Positions 43,483-56,315 of a stretch of 64,000 nucleotides of DNA are shown piece by piece. Under the pieces are notes generated by a model that was given only the letters and a program-made list of their open reading frames with translations, did not search any database and was not told the DNA's origin. Each line of letters starts with the position of its first letter. Position 1 is the first letter of the stretch. The stretch comes from Rhizobium sp. Q54. GTDB taxonomy: Bacteria > Pseudomonadota > Alphaproteobacteria > Rhizobiales > Xanthobacteraceae. The stretch covers positions 1 to 64,000 of the forward strand of contig CAMDSH010000013.1 in assembly GCA_945907045.1 (NCBI GenBank), written 5' to 3'. Made by a program: the position numbers and the translations under genes.

Positions 43483-44702
43483 TGACGGCCAAAACCGGCA
43501 CGAACGAGCTGCGCGTATTTCTGGTGGCGGGCGAAGAATCCGGCGACCGGCTTGGCGTTGCGCTGATGCGTGCGCTTAAAACACGAACCGGCGGGCGCAT
43601 CCGGTTTTCCGGTGTCGGTGGCAGCGGCATGGAGTGCGAAGGCCTCGCCAGTTTGTTTCCGCTCGGCGATCTCGCGCTGGTGGGTTTCTCCGCCATCCCG
43701 ATGAACCTCATGAAAATTTTGCGCCGCATCCGGGAAACCGCCGATGCCGCCGTCGCGGCAAAACCCGATGTGCTGGTCATCATCGACAGCCCGGAGTTTA
43801 CGCATCGCGTCGCCAAGCGCGTGCGCGCGGCTGCGCCCGAAATCTCGATCGTGAATTATGTTTCGCCCTCGGTGTGGGCGTGGCGTCCGTGGCGAGCGCG
43901 TTCCATGCGGCGCTATGTTGATCATGTGCTGGCGCTGCTGCCTTTTGAGCCCGCCGTGCACGTCCGGCTCGGCGGCCCGCCTTGCAGCTATGTGGGGCAT
44001 CCGCTGACCGAACGCGCCGCCGAATTACGCCCGAATGCGGAGGAGACCAAACGGCGCAATGCAACGCCGCCCGTGATTCTGGCAATGCCCGGCAGCCGCG
44101 GCGGTGAGATCAGGCGCATGCTCGCGGTTTTCGCCGAGGCTATCGCGCGCGTTCACGCGCAGGCCGGCGCAATTGAAATCGTGGTGCCGACCGTTTCTCA
44201 TTTGCATGAGGAAGTGAAGCAGGCGGTCGCGGCATGGCCGGTTCCCGCCCGCGTCGTAGTGGACATGGCGGAAAAGAACGCGGCGTTCCGCAACGCGCGC
44301 GCAGCTCTGGTAAAATCCGGCACCGGCACGCTGGAGCTCGCCGTCGCCGGCGTGCCGATGGTCGCGGCCTACAAAGTGTCACCCCTCGAATATCGGGTGG
44401 GAATGCTAATGATAAACGCTCAGTCGATCATCCTCGCTAATCTGGTGCTCGGCGAAAATGTCGTGCCGACGTTCATCCAGCACGAAGCAACCTCGCAAAA
44501 TCTCGCTGATGCTTTGTTGCCGCTGCTTGGCGACACGGCTGAGCGGCGCGCGCAAACGCAGGCATTTTCCCGGCTCGATGCCATCATGGAAATCGGTACT
44601 GCCGCGCCCAGCGACCGCGCCGCGGCCATCGTTCTGGAACAGGCCCGTCGGCTTAACCAACCATCCAAAGAGGCAGTAGCCTCAATGCGGCCGAGGGCGT
44701 AA
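43482..44702 (+). CDS. lpxB: lipid-A-disaccharide synthase
   Basis: VAGEESGDRLG, YVSPSVWAWRPWRA, ALVKSGTGTLELA. Confidence 0.96.
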   Translation: MTAKTGTNELRVFLVAGEESGDRLGVALMRALKTRTGGRIRFSGVGGSGMECEGLASLFPLGDLALVGFSAIPMNLMKILRRIRETADAAVAAKPDVLVIIDSPEFTHRVAKRVRAAAPEISIVNYVSPSVWAWRPWRARSMRRYVDHVLALLPFEPAVHVRLGGPPCSYVGHPLTERAAELRPNAEETKRRNATPPVILAMPGSRGGEIRRMLAVFAEAIARVHAQAGAIEIVVPTVSHLHEEVKQAVAAWPVPARVVVDMAEKNAAFRNARAALVKSGTGTLELAVAGVPMVAAYKVSPLEYRVGMLMINAQSIILANLVLGENVVPTFIQHEATSQNLADALLPLLGDTAERRAQTQAFSRLDAIMEIGTAAPSDRAAAIVLEQARRLNQPSKEAVASMRPRA

Positions 44703-44765
44703 CTTGTTGTCTTTCCGGCCACTTAACCTCGCAAATACGCGTTTTTTGACCCTGGAACGACGCCT

Positions 44766-45812
44766 TTGACCGCTTTGCCCTTGCCCCGCGCCGCAATTAC
44801 CGCCGTTCACGGCTATCTGCCGCCCGATCTGCTCACCAATGCGGAGCTGGCCCGCATGGTCGATACCAGCGACGCCTGGATCACCGAGCGCACCGGCATC
44901 AAGGAGCGGCATATCCTGAAGGGCGAGGGGCTCGGCACCTCGCACATGGCGGCGGAAGCGGTGCGCGGCCTTCTTCAAAAAACCGGGACCAAGCCGGAAG
45001 AAATCGATCTGCTGATCTGCGCGACCACGACGCCGGACATGCAGTTTCCATCCACCGCCAATCTGATCTGCGACATGGTCGGCATCCGCAACATCGGCAG
45101 CTTCGATGTGCAGGCGGCGTGTTCCGGATTCCTCTATTCCCTCACCATCGCCGCGCAATTTGTCGCCAGCGGCGCCTCACGCAAGATCATCGTCGTCGGC
45201 GCCGATAAGATGTCCTCGATCATCGATTACACCGACCGCGCCACCTGCGTGCTGTTCGGCGACGGCGCAGGCGCTGTGCTGATCGAACCGAGCGAGGACG
45301 GCAACGGTATCATGGATGCGCTGATCCGCTCCGACGGCGCGGGCATGATCCATTTGCACCAGAAAGCCGGCGGCAGCCGCATGCCGTCGAGCGCGGAGAC
45401 GGTCGCCAACCGTCTGCATTACGTCCATCAGGAAGGCGCGGCGGTTTACAAATTTGCCATCGCGCGCATGGCGGAAGTCGCCGGCGAGATCATGTCGCGC
45501 AATAACCTGCGCGCCGAAATGATCGACTGGCTGGTGCCGCATCAGGCCAACAAGCGCATCATCGAGTCCACCGCCGAGCGCATGGGCATGCCGATGGACA
45601 AGGTGATGGTGACGATCCACAAATACGGCAACACCACCAACGCCACGATCCCGCTCTGCCTGTGGGACTATGAGCCGAAACTCAAATCCGGCGACCGCAT
45701 GTTGCTCGCGGCCTTCGGCGGCGGTTTCACCTGGGCGGGCGTCTATGTGACGTGGGCTTACGACGGCTCAAAAGCACCGAAGCTCAACGGAAACGGCAAA
45801 GTTAAAAATTAA
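44766..45812 (+). CDS. beta-ketoacyl-ACP synthase III (TTG start)
   Basis: QAACSGFLYSL catalytic Cys, VPHQANKRIIE, GNTTNATIPLCL. Confidence 0.9.
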   Translation: MTALPLPRAAITAVHGYLPPDLLTNAELARMVDTSDAWITERTGIKERHILKGEGLGTSHMAAEAVRGLLQKTGTKPEEIDLLICATTTPDMQFPSTANLICDMVGIRNIGSFDVQAACSGFLYSLTIAAQFVASGASRKIIVVGADKMSSIIDYTDRATCVLFGDGAGAVLIEPSEDGNGIMDALIRSDGAGMIHLHQKAGGSRMPSSAETVANRLHYVHQEGAAVYKFAIARMAEVAGEIMSRNNLRAEMIDWLVPHQANKRIIESTAERMGMPMDKVMVTIHKYGNTTNATIPLCLWDYEPKLKSGDRMLLAAFGGGFTWAGVYVTWAYDGSKAPKLNGNGKVKN

Positions 45813-45829
45813 ACCCCGCGCGAGCGGGG

Positions 45830-45831
<2 letters not shown>
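45812..45831. terminator. bidirectional terminator between convergent genes
   Basis: AACCCCGC-GCGA-GCGGGGTT perfect 8-bp stem overlapping both stop codons. Confidence 0.75.
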
Positions 45832-47149
<1,318 letters not shown>

Positions 47150-47290
47150 GGTCGTGCCCTCGAAACGTACTTTTGGGTAGCCCATCCAAGTGTGCGCTGC
47201 AAGATGCGGCAGCCCCGCCGGGATGCCGCCTATATAGGCACTTAGTTGGCCATTTCCCCGGGTGAAAACGAGCGTGCGGGCGTCCGGTTC

Positions 47291-48712
47291 CTAAGCAGCC
47301 TGATCGCGCAGGCGGGCGAGGCTCTCGTCCTTTCCGAGCACGGCAAGCACGTCGAAAATCGGCGGCGAGGTTGTCTTGCCCGTCAGCGCTGCGCGCAGCG
47401 GTTGCGCCACGGTGCCGAGCTTGACGCCGGTCGGCTCGATGAAGGCGCGCACGTCGGCTTCCGTGCTGGCGGCGCTCCAGGAATTATTGGCCTCGAACTT
47501 GGCGATGATTGCGCTGATGACCTGCCGCGCTTCCGGCGTGAGCAGCGCCTTGGCGGCATCGTCAAGCGCGAGCGGGCGGCTCGCCCACAAAAAGCGCGAG
47601 CTTTCGAACAGATCGACCAGCGTCTTGGCGCGCTCTTTCAGGCCCGGCATGGCGGCGACGATTTTCGCGCGCAGCGCGGGATTGAGTTTTGCCGCTAGCT
47701 CGTTGCCGCCGGGAATGTAAGGGAGCACCTGCTCCATCGCCGCGAGCAAATCCGCGTCCGGCGTCGTTCGCATGTACTGGCCGTTGAGGCTTTCGAGCTT
47801 GGTGAAGTCGAAGCGCGCCGGCGAGCGCCCAATGGCCGGAAGATCGAAGGCGGCGAGCATCTCTTCGGTCGAGAATGTTTCCTGGTCGCCGTGCGCCCAG
47901 CCGAGCCGCACCAGATAATTGCGCATCGCGGCGGGCAGGTAACCCATCGCCCGGTAGGCATCGACGCCGAGCGCACCGTGGCGCTTGGAAAGCTTCGAGC
48001 CGTCCGGCCCGTGGATGAGCGGGATGTGCGCCATCACCGGTACTTTCCATCCCAGCGCGTTATAGATTTGCGTTTGCCGCGCGCCGTTGTTGAGATGGTC
48101 GTCGCCGCGGATGATGTGCGTCACCCCCATGTCGTGATCGTCGACGACGACGGCGAGCATGTAGGTCGGCGTGCCGTCGGAGCGCAGCAACACGAAGTCA
48201 TCGAGATTTTCGTTCTGCCAGACGACGCGGCCCTGCACCTGATCCTCGACCACGGTCTCGCCGGTCGCCGGGGCTTTCAGGCGGATGACGCCTTTGGCGC
48301 CGGGAGGCGCCTCGCCCGGATCGCGGTCGCGCCAGCGGCCATCGTATAATTTGGAGCGGCCTTCGGCGCGCGCCGCCTCGCGCATGGCGGTGAGTTCTTC
48401 GGGCGTCGCAAAGCAGCGATACGCCAGACCCTTGGCGAGCAGCTCTTCAGCGATTTCGCGGTGCCGCGCCGCGCGCGAGAACTGATAGACCGTATCGCCG
48501 TCCCAATCGATGCCGAGCCATTTCAGGCCGTCGAGAATGGCGGCGATGGCCGGCTCGGTGGAGCGTTCGCGGTCGGTGTCCTCGATGCGCAGCAGCATCT
48601 TGCCGCCGCGCCCGCGCGCATAGAGCCAGTTGAACAGCGCCGTGCGGCCGCCGCCGATATGGAGGAAGCCGGTCGGCGAGGGGGCAAAGCGCGTAACGAC
48701 AGGGTCAGTCAT
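47291..48712 (-). CDS. gltX: glutamate--tRNA ligase
   Basis: [34 protein letters not shown]. Confidence 0.96.
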   Translation of the reverse strand: MTDPVVTRFAPSPTGFLHIGGGRTALFNWLYARGRGGKMLLRIEDTDRERSTEPAIAAILDGLKWLGIDWDGDTVYQFSRAARHREIAEELLAKGLAYRCFATPEELTAMREAARAEGRSKLYDGRWRDRDPGEAPPGAKGVIRLKAPATGETVVEDQVQGRVVWQNENLDDFVLLRSDGTPTYMLAVVVDDHDMGVTHIIRGDDHLNNGARQTQIYNALGWKVPVMAHIPLIHGPDGSKLSKRHGALGVDAYRAMGYLPAAMRNYLVRLGWAHGDQETFSTEEMLAAFDLPAIGRSPARFDFTKLESLNGQYMRTTPDADLLAAMEQVLPYIPGGNELAAKLNPALRAKIVAAMPGLKERAKTLVDLFESSRFLWASRPLALDDAAKALLTPEARQVISAIIAKFEANNSWSAASTEADVRAFIEPTGVKLGTVAQPLRAALTGKTTSPPIFDVLAVLGKDESLARLRDQAA

Positions 48713-48837
48713 CGCGGCCCGTGTATCACAGCGGTTGGGGGCAAACCAATTGCCATTGAATTAAAGCGCACGTCATGGGATAGGCCGCGTGTCACAATCG
48801 GTCGGCGATTCACGATAGGTACCGGGACTTCAGGACA

Positions 48838-50541
48838 ATGGCCATAGGCGAAGCATCGGGCGAGGCGGCTGGGGAAACCGCGGGGCGCGATTTCATCCGC
48901 GACATCATCGCGGACGATCTTGCCGCCAAGCGGCGCAGCAAAGTCGTCACCCGATTTCCGCCGGAGCCGAACGGCTATCTGCATATCGGCCACGCCAAAT
49001 CCATTTGCCTGAATTTCGGCGTGGCGGAGGAATTCGGCGGCCAGTGCCATCTGCGCTTCGACGACACCAATCCGACCAAGGAAGAGCAGGAATACATCGA
49101 CGCCATCAAGGCGGACGTGCGCTGGCTCGGCTTCGACTGGGGCGCGCATCTGCATCACGCGTCGGATTATTTCGAGCAGCTATTTGCTTGGGCAGAGCAT
49201 CTGATCCAGTCCGGCAAGGCCTATGTCGACGACCAGTCGCAGGATGAAATGCGCGCTAAGCGCGGCACACTCACGGAAGCTGGACAGAACAGTCCGTTCC
49301 GCGAGCGCAAGGTTGAGGAAAATCTCGACCTGTTCCGCCGCATGCGAGCTGGCGAATTCGATAACGGCGCGCGCGTGCTGCGGGCCAAGATCGACATGGC
49401 ATCCGGCAACATCAATTTGCGCGATCCGGTGCTCTACCGGATTTTGAAGGCGCACCATCCGCGCACCGGCACAGCCTGGAGCATTTATCCGAGCTACGAC
49501 TTCGCGCACGGGCAATCCGACGCCATCGAAGGCATTACGCACTCGCTCTGCACGCTGGAGTTCGAGGATCACCGCCCGCTCTACGAGTGGTTCCTCGCCA
49601 ACCTGCCGGTGCCCTCGAAGCCGCGGCAGTACGAATTCGCGCGGCTCAATCTCACTTATACAGTGCTGTCGAAACGCGTGCTGACCGAACTGGTGCGCGG
49701 CGGGCACGTCAAAAGCTGGGACGATCCGCGCATGCCGACGCTGGCCGGGTTGCGCCGCCGCGGCGTTCCGCCGGAGTCTTTACGCGATTTCGTCAAGCGC
49801 ATCGGCGTTTCGAAATCCAACAGCATCGTCGACATGGGGATGCTCGATTTTTCCATTCGCGAGGTGCTGAACACGACCGCGCAGCGGCGCATGGCGGTGT
49901 TGCGGCCGCTTAAAGTCGTGATCGAGAATTACCCGGAAAGCAAAACCGAAGAGCTTGAAGCGGTCAATCACCCGGAGAACGAAGCGGCGGGAACGCGCAA
50001 ACTTCATTTTGGACGCGAGATTTACGTCGAGCGCGATGACTTCATGGAAGTGCCGGAGAAGAAGTTTTACCGGCTCTCACCGGGCAGCGAAGTGCGCCTT
50101 CGTTATGCGTATTTCATCACCTGCCGCGAAATTGTGAAAAACGCCGCCGGCGAGGTGACGGAACTGCGCTGCATTTACGATCCGGCGACCAAGGGCGGCA
50201 ATGCGCCGGACGGGCGCAAGGTGAAAGCCACGCTGCACTGGGTTTCGGCGGCGGATGCGGTGAAGGCCGAAGTGCGGATTTTCAATCAGCTGTTCTCGAA
50301 GCCCGACCCGGATGCTTCCAACTTTGCCGGCGATCTCAATCCGCAATCGATGGAAGTTCTTGCCGACTGCCAGATCGAGCGCTCGCTCGTCGATTACAAA
50401 GCGCCGGTGCAGTTCGAGCGGCAGGGTTATTTCTGCCGCGATATCGACTCCACACCGCAAAAGCTGGTGTTCAATCGCACCGTCGGCCTGCGCGACACTT
50501 ATTCGAAAGTGTCGGGCGTCAAACCGCCGGGACAAAAGTAG
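48838..50541 (+). CDS. glnS: glutamine--tRNA ligase
   Basis: [47 protein letters not shown], GlnRS anticodon-binding domain. Confidence 0.95.
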   Translation: MAIGEASGEAAGETAGRDFIRDIIADDLAAKRRSKVVTRFPPEPNGYLHIGHAKSICLNFGVAEEFGGQCHLRFDDTNPTKEEQEYIDAIKADVRWLGFDWGAHLHHASDYFEQLFAWAEHLIQSGKAYVDDQSQDEMRAKRGTLTEAGQNSPFRERKVEENLDLFRRMRAGEFDNGARVLRAKIDMASGNINLRDPVLYRILKAHHPRTGTAWSIYPSYDFAHGQSDAIEGITHSLCTLEFEDHRPLYEWFLANLPVPSKPRQYEFARLNLTYTVLSKRVLTELVRGGHVKSWDDPRMPTLAGLRRRGVPPESLRDFVKRIGVSKSNSIVDMGMLDFSIREVLNTTAQRRMAVLRPLKVVIENYPESKTEELEAVNHPENEAAGTRKLHFGREIYVERDDFMEVPEKKFYRLSPGSEVRLRYAYFITCREIVKNAAGEVTELRCIYDPATKGGNAPDGRKVKATLHWVSAADAVKAEVRIFNQLFSKPDPDASNFAGDLNPQSMEVLADCQIERSLVDYKAPVQFERQGYFCRDIDSTPQKLVFNRTVGLRDTYSKVSGVKPPGQK

Positions 50542-50588
50542 CTCCCTGACAACGCGAGCGTTTGATGTAGCATAGCCCCCGCTGAAGG

Positions 50589-52877
50589 ATGCGCGCTGGG
50601 GGGTGCTGCATCATGGTCGAGCCGGGAAAGCCGCGCGGCCGCGCCCAAATCTGGGTCGATGCAATTGCGCGCCGCCGCCCCGCCGCGTGGTCCGCCGATC
50701 TCTCGAATTTCATCCGCAAATTCCGGGAAGTCCTCGCGCGCTGGGCCGTTGCCGAAGTCGCGCCCGGCCGGCTGGTGCCGTGGCTGCCCGTCGCTTTCGG
50801 GCTTGGCATCGTTATTTATTTCACCGCCGAGCGCGAACCACAATTGTGGGCCGCCGCAATGCTGGCGCTTGCGGGCGTGGCGATCGCTTTTGCCGCGCGC
50901 CGCGGCGCGATTGGATTTCCGCTCGCGCTTGGGCTCGCCGCCGCCGCTGCCGGTTTTGCGACGGTCACGATCAAGGCCGCCTTCATCGCGCACCCGGTGT
51001 TGCAGTTTCCAGCCTCAGGCGTCGCCATTTCCGGGTTCGTCGAGACACGCGAGGAGCGCGAGCGCAGCGACCGCGTCGTCGTGCGAGTTCACCGCATCGA
51101 AGGGCGGCGGCTCGATCAGGCGCCGGATCGCGTTCGCGTCTCGGTGCGTAAAGGGACCGCGCCCGCCGTCGGCGCTTTCGTCGAACTTAAAGCGCGTCTG
51201 ACGCAGCCGCTGCAGGCGTTGCGTCCCGGCGGTTACGATTTTGCGCGCGATCTTTATTTCCAGCGCATCGGCGCGTCCGGCTATGTGCTCGGCGCGATCA
51301 AGACTGCCGAACCGCCGGTGCAACCCGGCCTGTGGCTGCGCTATGCAACTTTTATCGACGGCCTGCGCGATGGCATCGACAAGCGCATCCGCGCGGTGCT
51401 GCCCGGCGATAAGGGCTCGATTGCCTCGGCGCTCATAACCGGAAAGCGCGACGCCATCTCCGCGCCGGTCAACGACGCGATGTACGTCTCAAGTCTGGCG
51501 CATGTGCTGTCGATCTCCGGCTATCACATGGCGGTTGTGGCGGGCATTGTGTTTTTCGTCGTGCGCGCCTCGCTCGCGCTGATCCCGGCTTTCGCCAGCC
51601 GCCACCCCATCAAGAAATGGGCGGCGCTGGCGGCTTTGATTGCGGCGGCTTTTTATCTTTTGCTTTCCGGCGCTGAGGTGGCAACGCAACGTTCCTTCAT
51701 CATGATCGCCATCGTCCTGATCGGCGTGATGGTCGATCGGCCCGCGCTCACCTTCCGCACGCTCACCGTCGCCGCCTTCGGCGTACTTTTGCTGGCGCCG
51801 GAATCCGTCGTGCATCCGAGTTTCCAGATGTCGTTCGCGGCGACGCTCGCGCTCATCGCCGGTTACCAATACGGCCTGCCGTGGAAGGCAGACGCCGACA
51901 CTTCGCTCGGCGCGCGCGCGGCGTTATGGGGCACGCGCGAGATCGCCGGGCTCATTCTCGCGTCGCTGGTCGCAGGATTGGCGACCACGCCTTACGCCGC
52001 GTTCCACTTCCATCGTCTCGCGCCCTACGGCGTGATTGCAAATTTGATCGCCATGCCGGTCGTCTCGGCCTGGGTGATGCCGATGGGAATCCTTGGCGTG
52101 CTGGCGATGCCGTTCGGTTTTGATGGATTGCTGTGGCGGCTGATGGGCGAGGGGCTGGACTGGATGATCTTCGTCGCGCTCTGGGTGACCAGCCTGCCGG
52201 GCGCGGTTGGGCGCATGTCGGCCTTCGGCACCGGCGCGCTGCTGCTCGGTACGCTCGGTCTGCTCGTGCTGTGCCTGTTGCGAACGCCGCTGCGCTGGGT
52301 TGGGGCCGCGCTTGTGGCGATTGCCAGTCTGTGGGCGGTCAACACGCCGCGCCCCGATGTGTGGATCGCGGCAGACGGACAGGCGCTCGCCGTGCGTGGA
52401 CCGGGCGGCAAGCTCTCCGTCGTGCACAGCGGGCGCGATGCTTTTGCCGTGCGCGAATGGCTTTCTGCCGACGGCGATGCGCGCACCGTAAAGGACAAGA
52501 GCCTGCGCGAGGACGTGCGCTGCGACGAGGCCGGCTGCATCGGGCGTCTTGCCGATGGGCGGCTGGTGTCGATGGCGCTTACCGCCGAAGCCTGGGAAGA
52601 AGATTGCGCTCGCGCCGCCGTGGTGGTCAGCGCGCGCGATGTGCAGGCGGAATGCATAGCCACTCTGATCGACCGCAATGTATGGCGTCAGTCAGGCGCC
52701 ATCACGTTGCGCTGGACGGGAAATAGTTTTGAGGCCATCGCCGCGCGGCCCGCCGGTTACGACCGCCCGTGGTCGCGCGCATTGCCATCTCCGGCAGAGC
52801 CGGTGACGCAGCCCACGATCCGCCCCGCGCCGCGCGATGCCACGCCGCGTGTCGAGGATCTGGAGCCGGAAGATTAG
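50589..52877 (+). CDS. comEC: ComEC/Rec2 family competence protein
   Basis: DUF4131-like N-terminus, ALITGKRDAIS, HVLSISGYHMAVVAG, multi-TM. Confidence 0.88.
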   Translation: MRAGGCCIMVEPGKPRGRAQIWVDAIARRRPAAWSADLSNFIRKFREVLARWAVAEVAPGRLVPWLPVAFGLGIVIYFTAEREPQLWAAAMLALAGVAIAFAARRGAIGFPLALGLAAAAAGFATVTIKAAFIAHPVLQFPASGVAISGFVETREERERSDRVVVRVHRIEGRRLDQAPDRVRVSVRKGTAPAVGAFVELKARLTQPLQALRPGGYDFARDLYFQRIGASGYVLGAIKTAEPPVQPGLWLRYATFIDGLRDGIDKRIRAVLPGDKGSIASALITGKRDAISAPVNDAMYVSSLAHVLSISGYHMAVVAGIVFFVVRASLALIPAFASRHPIKKWAALAALIAAAFYLLLSGAEVATQRSFIMIAIVLIGVMVDRPALTFRTLTVAAFGVLLLAPESVVHPSFQMSFAATLALIAGYQYGLPWKADADTSLGARAALWGTREIAGLILASLVAGLATTPYAAFHFHRLAPYGVIANLIAMPVVSAWVMPMGILGVLAMPFGFDGLLWRLMGEGLDWMIFVALWVTSLPGAVGRMSAFGTGALLLGTLGLLVLCLLRTPLRWVGAALVAIASLWAVNTPRPDVWIAADGQALAVRGPGGKLSVVHSGRDAFAVREWLSADGDARTVKDKSLREDVRCDEAGCIGRLADGRLVSMALTAEAWEEDCARAAVVVSARDVQAECIATLIDRNVWRQSGAITLRWTGNSFEAIAARPAGYDRPWSRALPSPAEPVTQPTIRPAPRDATPRVEDLEPED

Positions 52878-52880
52878 CTT

Positions 52881-53600
52881 TTAATAACGCCGGAACAACC
52901 CGACAAGCTTGCCCTGAATGCGCACGCGGTTGGGCGGCAGGATGCGAACCTCATACGAAGTGTTCGCCGGCTCCAGCGCAATCGAAGCACCGCGGCGGCG
53001 GAAACGTTTGAGCGTCGCTTCCTCGTCGTCGATCAGCGCGACCACGATGTCGCCAGTGTCGGCGGCTTCGGTGCGGCGGATCAGAGCCATGTCGCCGTCG
53101 TGAATGCCGGCTTCGATCATCGAGTCGCCGCGCACTTCCAGCGCGAAATGCTCGCCCGCGGTGAGCAGGTCGGCTGGCATGTTGATGGTGTGGCTGCGCG
53201 TCTGGATCGCCTCGATCGGCGTGCCCGCCGCGATGCGTCCCATCACTGGCACGGCGACCGGACGGCCGCCGCTATTGCCGTTGCTGACATCCTCGTCGGT
53301 AGCCGCGCGCACGCGGCCAAGGTCGCCCTCGATCACGCTCGGGGTGAATTTGCGCGAGCGCCCGCCGCCGATGCCATGGGCCACGGAGTCGGGCAGCTTG
53401 ATGACCTCGATGGCGCGGGCGCGGTTGGGCAGGCGGCGGATGAAGCCGCGCTCCTCCAGCGCCGTAATCAGGCGGTGGATGCCGGATTTCGAGCGCAGGT
53501 CCAGCGCATCCTTCATTTCGTCGAAGGAAGGCGGCACACCCTGCTCGGTGAGCCTTTCGTGGATGAAACGCAGCAGTTCGAACTGTTTTCGGGTCAGCAT
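52881..53600 (-). CDS. lexA: SOS repressor LexA
   Basis: [17 protein letters not shown], cleavage-site region [25 protein letters not shown]. Confidence 0.97.
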   Translation of the reverse strand: MLTRKQFELLRFIHERLTEQGVPPSFDEMKDALDLRSKSGIHRLITALEERGFIRRLPNRARAIEVIKLPDSVAHGIGGGRSRKFTPSVIEGDLGRVRAATDEDVSNGNSGGRPVAVPVMGRIAAGTPIEAIQTRSHTINMPADLLTAGEHFALEVRGDSMIEAGIHDGDMALIRRTEAADTGDIVVALIDDEEATLKRFRRRGASIALEPANTSYEVRILPPNRVRIQGKLVGLFRRY

Positions 53601-53639
53601 CTTGGGGTCCTCTCAACCGGACGTATAACGGCCAGTTCG

Positions 53640-53680
53640 AAACAAATCATGAACGAACACTATCTGTTCGATACTTGTTC
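53640..53680 (-). promoter_or_regulatory. LexA boxes upstream of lexA (autoregulation)
   Basis: GTTCGATACTTGTTC (GTTCN7GTTC, 53666-53680) and near-consensus AAACN7GAAC (53640-53654). Confidence 0.75.
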
Positions 53681-53719
53681 TGCAACCCTTTAATTTGGCG
53701 TGAACAAGTCGAGGGGCCG

Positions 53720-54937
53720 CTACAGGCGGAGCTTAAGGATGACGCAGGGTGAACCGGCGGCCGCTGGAGGGGCAAAAGGCTCGCGAACCAGCAGACAATG
53801 GGCCTTTGCGAGCGCCGCCATCAGCGAGCTGTCCTGCACCGGCACGGGGGTGGCGACGGGCAGTCCGCCGGGCTCTCGCGGGGGGGCAAGAACCGCCCGC
53901 AGGTAGTCGGCGCGCTCATCATTGGCCGCCAGAGCGCTTCCCAGCACTGCCGATTCGGGGACGTGAGCCGTCTCGTTGTTGCCGGCGAGGCGGCGGATCA
54001 GCGGAACGAGAAAGAGGAAGCCGCAGACGTAGGCAGACACAGGATTGCCGGGCAGGCCGAGCACCTGCATGGCGCCGAGCTTGCCGTGCATCATCGGCCT
54101 GCCAGGGCGGAGCGCCACCTTCCAGAACGACATTTTCAGCCCTTCGGCGGCGAGGGCCTTCTGCACCAGGTCGTAATCGCCGACCGAAGCGCCGCCGGTC
54201 GTCACCAGAATGTCGGCGCCGCTTTCGCGCGCTCGGCGGATGGCGGCGATGGTGTCGTCGAGATTATCGCGCGCGATGCCGAGATCGATCACATCGGCGC
54301 CTTCCTCGCGCGCCATCGCGGCGATCGCAAAGCCGTTGGAATAGACGATCTCGCCGGGTCCGGGCTCGCTCCCCGGCATGACGAGTTCATCGCCGGTGCC
54401 GAGAATGGCGACCCTCGGGGGGCGATGCACGTTGAGGTTCGCGTGGTTCATGGCGGCGGCGAGCATCACGTCGCGCCCGCTCAGGCGGCAGCCTTTTTTC
54501 AGCAGCACGTCGCCTTTGGTGAAATCAATCCCCTTGGCCCGTACGTGCCGGCCTTTTTTCCCGATGATGCTGATGACGACGTTATCGCCATCGCGCTTGG
54601 TGTCCTCCTGAATGACAATCGTGTCGGCGCCTTCGGGAAGCATGCCGCCGGTGAAGATGCGCGCGGCTTCGTCTTTGCCGACGCGGCCCTCGTAGGGGCG
54701 TCCGGCGGCGACTTCACCGATGATCTTGAGCGTGACCGGCTTAGCTGTCACATCGGCGGCGCGCACCGCGTAACCGTCCATCGCGGAGACGTCGGCCGGC
54801 GGTTGCGTGCGCGTGGCGGCGATATCGGCGGCCAGCACGCGGCCGAGCGAGTCGGTAAGCACCACGGTTTCCGCAGGTAACGGCGATGCGCCGTCGAGAA
54901 CTTTCGCGAGCGCATCGGCGACCGGCATCAATGCCAC
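53720..54937 (-). CDS. moeA: molybdopterin molybdotransferase
   Basis: PPADVSAMDGYAVRA, TTGGASVGDYD, GLPGNPVSAYV. Confidence 0.96.
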   Translation of the reverse strand: MALMPVADALAKVLDGASPLPAETVVLTDSLGRVLAADIAATRTQPPADVSAMDGYAVRAADVTAKPVTLKIIGEVAAGRPYEGRVGKDEAARIFTGGMLPEGADTIVIQEDTKRDGDNVVISIIGKKGRHVRAKGIDFTKGDVLLKKGCRLSGRDVMLAAAMNHANLNVHRPPRVAILGTGDELVMPGSEPGPGEIVYSNGFAIAAMAREEGADVIDLGIARDNLDDTIAAIRRARESGADILVTTGGASVGDYDLVQKALAAEGLKMSFWKVALRPGRPMMHGKLGAMQVLGLPGNPVSAYVCGFLFLVPLIRRLAGNNETAHVPESAVLGSALAANDERADYLRAVLAPPREPGGLPVATPVPVQDSSLMAALAKAHCLLVREPFAPPAAAGSPCVILKLRL

Positions 54938-54940
54938 GGT

Positions 54941-55495
54941 TCAGTTCTCCGCGCGGTAGAGACCGGACTTGCCGCCGCTTTTCTCGATCAGGCGAATGCC
55001 CTCGATGTGCATGCCGCGCTCGACGGCCTTGACCATGTCGTAGATCGTCAGACACGCGATCGACACCGCCGTGAGCGCTTCCATCTCAACTCCGGTCTGG
55101 CCCATCACCTTGACCGTGCCGCGCACGATGAAGCCGGGAAGGGCATGGTCGGGACGGATATCGATTTCGACCTTCGTGATGGGAAGCGGATGGCAGAGCG
55201 GGATCAGCCCGTGTGTGCGTTTCGCCGCCATGATGCCCGCAAGGCGCGCGGCGCCGAGCACGTCGCCCTTGAGCGCGTTGCCCTTGATCACCAGCGCCAG
55301 AGTTTTGTCCGACATCACCACGCGGCCTTCGGCGATGGCAAGACGGTCGGTCTGATCCTTGGCGGAGACATCGACCATGCGCGCTTCGCCGCGCGATCCG
55401 AGATGCGTGAGTTTTTTGGACTTCGCGGATTTTGTTTTGCGTGTGATTTTGGGCGCTGCTTTGCGAGAGGATTTGCGCGCAGATTTTTTTGTCAC
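54941..55495 (-). CDS. moaC: cyclic pyranopterin monophosphate synthase
   Basis: [39 protein letters not shown]. Confidence 0.95.
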   Translation of the reverse strand: MTKKSARKSSRKAAPKITRKTKSAKSKKLTHLGSRGEARMVDVSAKDQTDRLAIAEGRVVMSDKTLALVIKGNALKGDVLGAARLAGIMAAKRTHGLIPLCHPLPITKVEIDIRPDHALPGFIVRGTVKVMGQTGVEMEALTAVSIACLTIYDMVKAVERGMHIEGIRLIEKSGGKSGLYRAEN

Positions 55496-55499
55496 GGGA

Positions 55500-56315
55500 C
55501 TACTCCGCTGCTGCGCGCGTTGCGGTGCGCGCGAGCAGAGCGCGGGTCGCGCCTGCTACGTCGCTCTGCCGCATCAGGCTCTCGCCGATCAGGAATGTCG
55601 TGATGCCGGCTTTCGCGAGGCGCGCAAGATCGGCTGGCGTGTTGAGACCGCTTTCGCCGACGACGATGCGCTCGCGCGGAACCATTGGAGCCAGCCGTTC
55701 GCACACATTCAGCGTGGTTTCGAACGTGCGCAGGTCGCGGTTGTTGATGCCGATGAGTTTCGAGCGCAATTTCAGCGCGCGCGTGAGTTCCGCCTCGTTG
55801 TGAACTTCCAGCAGCACGTCCATGCCGAGTGTAAAAGACGCATCCTCGATTTCTTTCGCCGCCGTGTCGCTCACCGCCGCCATGATGATGAGAATGCAAT
55901 CCGCGCCGAGCGCGCGCGATTCCACCACCTGATAGGCTTCGTAGATGAAATCTTTTCGCAGCACCGGCAGTTTCGTCGCCGCGCGCGCCTGGTCCAGAAA
56001 TTCCGGTTTTCCCTGGAACGATGGCGCATCGGTGAGCACGGACAAACATATCGCGCCGCCAGCCTCATAAGCTTTCGCAAGCGATGGCGGATCGAAATCG
56101 GCGCGGATAAGACCCTTCGACGGCGAAGCCTTCTTGATTTCGGCGATCAGCGCGTAGTTGCCGCCCGCTATGCGTTTTTCCAACGCGCGCAAAAATCCGC
56201 GCGGCGGACTTGCCGCTTTCGCCTCGCGCTCAAGTTCGCTTAACGGACGCGCACGTTTCGCGTCGGCGACTTCTTTGCGCTTGTAGTCTTCGATCTTGGC
56301 GAGGATATCAGCCAT
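55500..56315 (-). CDS. trpC: indole-3-glycerol phosphate synthase
   Basis: [34 protein letters not shown]. Confidence 0.97.
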   Translation of the reverse strand: MADILAKIEDYKRKEVADAKRARPLSELEREAKAASPPRGFLRALEKRIAGGNYALIAEIKKASPSKGLIRADFDPPSLAKAYEAGGAICLSVLTDAPSFQGKPEFLDQARAATKLPVLRKDFIYEAYQVVESRALGADCILIIMAAVSDTAAKEIEDASFTLGMDVLLEVHNEAELTRALKLRSKLIGINNRDLRTFETTLNVCERLAPMVPRERIVVGESGLNTPADLARLAKAGITTFLIGESLMRQSDVAGATRALLARTATRAAAE

